Part shown: piece after piece, positions 4,361-7,230 of the stretch | Layout: each line of letters begins with the position of its first letter | Numbering within the stretch: the stretch's first letter is position 1 | Assembly: GCA_004525335.1 (NCBI GenBank) | Contig: SPCL01000102.1 | Span: 1 to 7,230, forward strand | DNA from: Thermodesulfobacteriales bacterium | Lineage (GTDB): Bacteria; Desulfobacterota_D; UBA1144; Nemesobacterales; UBA2774 | Length of the DNA: 7,230 nt | Direction: 5' to 3' | The notes under the pieces: model-generated | Told to the model about the DNA's origin: nothing | What the model saw: the letters and a program-made list of their open reading frames with translations, nothing else | The model's database searches: none | Program-made: the position numbers and the translations under genes

Positions 4361-6313
4361 ATGAAGAAACCATATAATTTTAACGGCCTTAAAGTAACCT
4401 CATTTGAGAGCCGTCGAGCAATAGAAATTGAAAAGCTGATACTCTATCATGGCGGGGTACCTCGCGTAGCTCCTTCAATGAGAGAAGTCCCTATATCTGA
4501 ATCAAAAGAAGCTTTAAAATTCGCCAAAGAATTGATTGCCGGCAATTTTGATCTGGTGATTCTTATGACCGGCGTAGGCACTCGTGCTCTTATAAAAGCA
4601 GTATCTACAAAATTTGATATTAAAAATATTAAGAGCGCACTTAAGAAAACTACTATTGTAGCGCGTGGCCCCAAGCCAGTAGCTGCGCTCCGTGAGATGA
4701 AGCTTAAAGCTAATATAGTAGTGCCGGAGCCTAATACTTGGAGGGATATACTTATTGCCCTGGAAAACGAAACAGAATTAAAGGGTAAAAAAGTAGCAGT
4801 TCAGGAATACGGGATTTCTAATAAAGAATTTATAAGCTCCCTAAGAAAAAAAGGAGCAAAAGTCACTTCAGTACCGATTTACAAATGGGCTCTGCCAGAA
4901 GATATTGAGCCTCTAAAAGCCGCGATACAATCAATATCAAACTCCAAAGAAGACATCGCACTATTTACAAGCTCACAACAAATCTATCATCTATTTGAAG
5001 TAGCCGGAAAGATTGGATATCTCAAAAAATTAAAGCAGGGCCTAAAAAGCACAGTTATAGGCTCAATAGGGCCTACTACTTCTGAAACTTTGAATAGAGT
5101 TGGAATAACACCAGACTACGAGCCTGACAGCCCGAAGATGGGGAATCTGATACGTGAAGTGGCAAGGATTGGAGCTGAGCTTGTTAACAAAAAGCGCATA
5201 GCACTCAAAAACGGCGTTGATACAAATATTTGGCGCCCTGTAGATATGATCTGGAGCAAGGGTTCTCAAAAAAGCAGAAAAGCTATAACAAACGATTCGG
5301 TTTTTATGAAAGCCTGCCGTCTTGAAGAAACAGACTACACACCTGTTTGGCTTATGCGTCAAGCGGGCAGATATATGCGTGAATACAGGGAGCTGAGATC
5401 GAAGGTCTCTTTTTTAGAGCTTTGTAAAACCCCAGAGCTTGCAGCTGAAGTCACATTGAGAGCCGTAGACAGATTAAATGTAGATGCAGCAATAATATTT
5501 GCCGATATCTTGCTTATAGTTGAGCCTCTAGGCGTGGGTCTTGAGTTTTCAAAAGGTGAAGGCCCCAGAATTAAAAGACCTGTGCGCAGCGGGAAAGCTG
5601 TGGACCGTATAAAAGATTTTGATCCGGAATCTCTAAAATATGTTTATGACGCTCTTAAGATAACAAGAAGAGCACTTGATCCAAACAAGGCTCTTATAGG
5701 ATTTGCGGGAGCTCCTTTTACTGTTGCTTCTTATATGATCGAAGGCGGCGGATCGAGAAACTACGAGAACACAAAGGGTTTAATGTATAGAGACCCGGGA
5801 GCCTGGCACATGGTGATGGAGAAACTTTCCACTGCCACAGCTTCTTACTTAAATAATCAAATTAAGGCCGGAGCAGATGTTGTCCAGTTATTTGATAGCT
5901 GGGTTGGATGCCTTTCCAGAGATGACTATAAAGAATTCGTACTTCCTCATATGAAAAAACTTATATCAGATATTAAGAGCGGTACTCCTGTAATTCATTT
6001 TGGCACGGGAACCGCAGCATTGTTAGATTTGATTAAAGAATCCGGAAGCCAGGTCATAGGACTAGACTGGAGAGTTGATCTAGATAAAGCATGGAAGCAA
6101 ATAGGTTATGACAAAGCTATTCAGGGAAATCTGGACCCTGTTTTACTCTTCTCGACACCTTCAGAGATCCGGAAACGAACCAAAAAGATTATAGATAAGG
6201 CCAAGGGAAGACCAGGTTTCATATTCAATCTTGGTCACGGCATATTGCCTAAAACACCGGTGGACAATGTACTGGCGCTGATTGATTTTGTTCACGAATA
6301 TACACATAAATAA
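4361..6313 (+). CDS. Uroporphyrinogen-III synthase / uroporphyrinogen decarboxylase fusion (HemD-HemE)
   Basis: One uninterrupted 650-residue frame joins two consecutive heme enzymes. Residues about 8-275 are HemD, which cyclises hydroxymethylbilane to uroporphyrinogen III. It shows VILMTGVGTRAL (66-77), VARGPKPVAAL (100-110), ALFTSSQQIYHLF (200-212) and the tail GSIGPTTSETLNRVG (234-248). Residues about 276-312 are a basic linker. Residues about 313-650 are complete HemE, which removes four acetate carboxyls to give coproporphyrinogen III. Its motifs are PVWLMRQAGRYM (328-339; substrate arginines Arg333 and Arg337), FADIL with catalytic Asp382, SYMIEGGGSR (457-466; Tyr458), FDSWVG (511-516) and NLGHGI with His626. 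No Shine-Dalgarno is seen at the chosen ATG or before the internal Met316, which supports a fusion and not two genes. The gene ends in tandem TAA TAA, 31 nt before ferrochelatase. Confidence 0.95.
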   Translation: MKKPYNFNGLKVTSFESRRAIEIEKLILYHGGVPRVAPSMREVPISESKEALKFAKELIAGNFDLVILMTGVGTRALIKAVSTKFDIKNIKSALKKTTIVARGPKPVAALREMKLKANIVVPEPNTWRDILIALENETELKGKKVAVQEYGISNKEFISSLRKKGAKVTSVPIYKWALPEDIEPLKAAIQSISNSKEDIALFTSSQQIYHLFEVAGKIGYLKKLKQGLKSTVIGSIGPTTSETLNRVGITPDYEPDSPKMGNLIREVARIGAELVNKKRIALKNGVDTNIWRPVDMIWSKGSQKSRKAITNDSVFMKACRLEETDYTPVWLMRQAGRYMREYRELRSKVSFLELCKTPELAAEVTLRAVDRLNVDAAIIFADILLIVEPLGVGLEFSKGEGPRIKRPVRSGKAVDRIKDFDPESLKYVYDALKITRRALDPNKALIGFAGAPFTVASYMIEGGGSRNYENTKGLMYRDPGAWHMVMEKLSTATASYLNNQIKAGADVVQLFDSWVGCLSRDDYKEFVLPHMKKLISDIKSGTPVIHFGTGTAALLDLIKESGSQVIGLDWRVDLDKAWKQIGYDKAIQGNLDPVLLFSTPSEIRKRTKKIIDKAKGRPGFIFNLGHGILPKTPVDNVLALIDFVHEYTHK

Positions 6314-6319
6314 TAATCT

Positions 6320-6343
6320 GGAGAATTAAATTCAGGAGAATTA
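6320..6343 (+). promoter_or_regulatory. Duplicated ribosome-binding segment ahead of ferrochelatase
   Basis: GGAGAATTA occurs at 6320-6328 and 6335-6343, with a 15-bp period. The second copy, preceded by A to give AGGAG, places GGAG six nt before the ATG at 6345 and is the functional Shine-Dalgarno. The first copy looks like a tandem duplicate of it. Confidence 0.7.
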
Positions 6344-6344
6344 G

Positions 6345-7230
6345 ATGTCCAAAAAGTATGACGCTATTCTGATGATAGGATACGGAGCGCCTGAGAAAAT
6401 TGAGGATATACGACCTTTTCTAGAAAACGTGGCCAAAGGACGTCCGATCCCGCCCGACAGGCTAGAAGAAGTTGCCCACCATTACGAACTATTCGGCGGC
6501 AAATCCCCATTAAACGAATATACATTTAAACAGGCTCGAGCACTGCAAAAGAAATTAGCGGAATATGGCCATGATCTTCCTATATATGTTGGAATGCGTA
6601 ATTGGCATCCTTTTACACCGGATACTATAAAAGAAATGTATGACAATGGAGCTAGGAAAGTAATTGGGATGATTATGGCTGCCCATCAATCTGATGCTAG
6701 TTGGGAGAAGTATCAAAGAGATGTTCAAGAGGCGCTAACAGACTTAGGAATAGAGATGGAATTTGATTACTCCCCTCCCCTTTTTGATCATCCGCTATTT
6801 ATAGAAGACTCCGCAGATCGTGTTCAGGACTGCCTTGATGAGATTCCGACGGAAGAATATCCTGAGACTATGATCTTATTTACTGCTCATAGCATCCCGA
6901 TGCCAATGGCAGAAGCATCTCCTTATGTTGAACAACTAACGACGACTGCAAGATTGATAGCCGAGAAATTAAACTATGATAACTGGCGACTGGTATATCA
7001 AAGCCGGAGCGGAAGGCCTACTGACCCCTGGCTTGAACCTGATGTTTGTGATGTGATTGAGGAAATCTCAAAAGAGGGAGTTAAAAACGTTATTGCTCAG
7101 CCTATAGGATTCATTTGCGATCACATAGAAGTACTTTTTGATATTGGCGTTGAAGCTCAGGAGACATCAGAAAAAGTAGGAATTAATTTACTTCGAGCTA
7201 AGACTGTAAATGACGACCCCAAATTTATAG
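6345..7230 (+). CDS. hemH: Ferrochelatase (HemH/CpfC family), 3' end outside the window
   Basis: The first 295 residues of a ferrochelatase, which inserts Fe(II) into a porphyrin late in heme synthesis. The family is about 310 residues long, so only a short tail is missing. Visible are GYGAP with Tyr13 (matching Tyr13 of the Bacillus enzyme), FGGKSPL (50-56), GMRNWHPF (83-90), AAHQSDASWEKY (112-123), the catalytic histidine His182 in TAHSIP, TDPWLEPDV (226-234) and PIGFICDHIEVLFD (253-266) with catalytic Glu262. No N-terminal targeting sequence is present. These features resemble Gram-positive coproporphyrin ferrochelatases more than the protoporphyrin enzymes of Proteobacteria, a judgement from remembered sequences and not from an alignment. 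AGGAG is 6 nt before the ATG. It follows hemD-hemE by 31 nt and is surely co-transcribed. Confidence 0.95.
   Translation, partial: MSKKYDAILMIGYGAPEKIEDIRPFLENVAKGRPIPPDRLEEVAHHYELFGGKSPLNEYTFKQARALQKKLAEYGHDLPIYVGMRNWHPFTPDTIKEMYDNGARKVIGMIMAAHQSDASWEKYQRDVQEALTDLGIEMEFDYSPPLFDHPLFIEDSADRVQDCLDEIPTEEYPETMILFTAHSIPMPMAEASPYVEQLTTTARLIAEKLNYDNWRLVYQSRSGRPTDPWLEPDVCDVIEEISKEGVKNVIAQPIGFICDHIEVLFDIGVEAQETSEKVGINLLRAKTVNDDPKFI

Noticed and set aside
4447..5362. Two - strand open frames (75 and 99 codons) inside the hemD-hemE gene
   Set aside because: Both are antisense to conserved enzyme domains and show nothing of their own.

Overview
This 7.2 kb window is ordinary bacterial chromosome, AT-rich (about 40% G+C by eye) and gene-dense, with Shine-Dalgarno sites ahead of most genes. 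No transposase, integrase, CRISPR array, tRNA or rRNA was seen. The lineage cannot be fixed from the sequence. Thiolase, a probable F420-type luciferase-like oxidoreductase, a PUR-domain protein and a HemD-HemE fusion together suggest an uncultivated, environmental (proteobacteria- or Dadabacteria-like) bacterium, but that is inference.

Layout. (1) Positions 1-191 hold the C-terminal end of a thiolase on the + strand. (2) Facing it, on the - strand, is a two-gene operon: a luciferase-like (LLM) flavin/F420 oxidoreductase (1732-668), coupled by a TAATG overlap to a hotdog-fold acyl-CoA thioesterase (668-210). The neighbourhood therefore leans toward acyl-CoA and lipid metabolism. (3) Divergent from the LLM gene is a small + strand gene (1875-2165) for a PUR-repeat nucleic-acid-binding protein. 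Its basic/acidic N-terminus carries four Arg-Thr-Glu repeats encoded by a 9-bp tandem repeat. (4) On the - strand follow lysA (diaminopimelate decarboxylase, 3522-2263) and, upstream of it, a DsbA-like 2-hydroxychromene-2-carboxylate isomerase family protein (4202-3615) with a very good sigma-70 type promoter. (5) On the + strand from 4361 is a heme operon. It starts with one continuous 650-residue gene fusing uroporphyrinogen-III synthase (HemD) to uroporphyrinogen decarboxylase (HemE). A ferrochelatase (HemH/CpfC) follows, running off the right edge with probably only 15-20 residues missing.

How the genes work together. HemD closes hydroxymethylbilane to uroporphyrinogen III, and HemE decarboxylates it to coproporphyrinogen III. 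These are consecutive steps, so the fusion makes biochemical sense. Ferrochelatase inserts iron later. The hemE-hemH order matches the hemEHY operon of Bacillus, and the ferrochelatase resembles the Gram-positive coproporphyrin type. A hemY-like oxidase just past the right edge is therefore expected.

Most interesting points: the HemD-HemE fusion; a run of nine C placed between the -35 and extended -10 of the likely heme-operon promoter, a possible slipped-strand expression switch; and the PUR-domain gene, whose own 5' coding region is about 88% purine with GGN-like sequence, the type of ligand PUR proteins bind.
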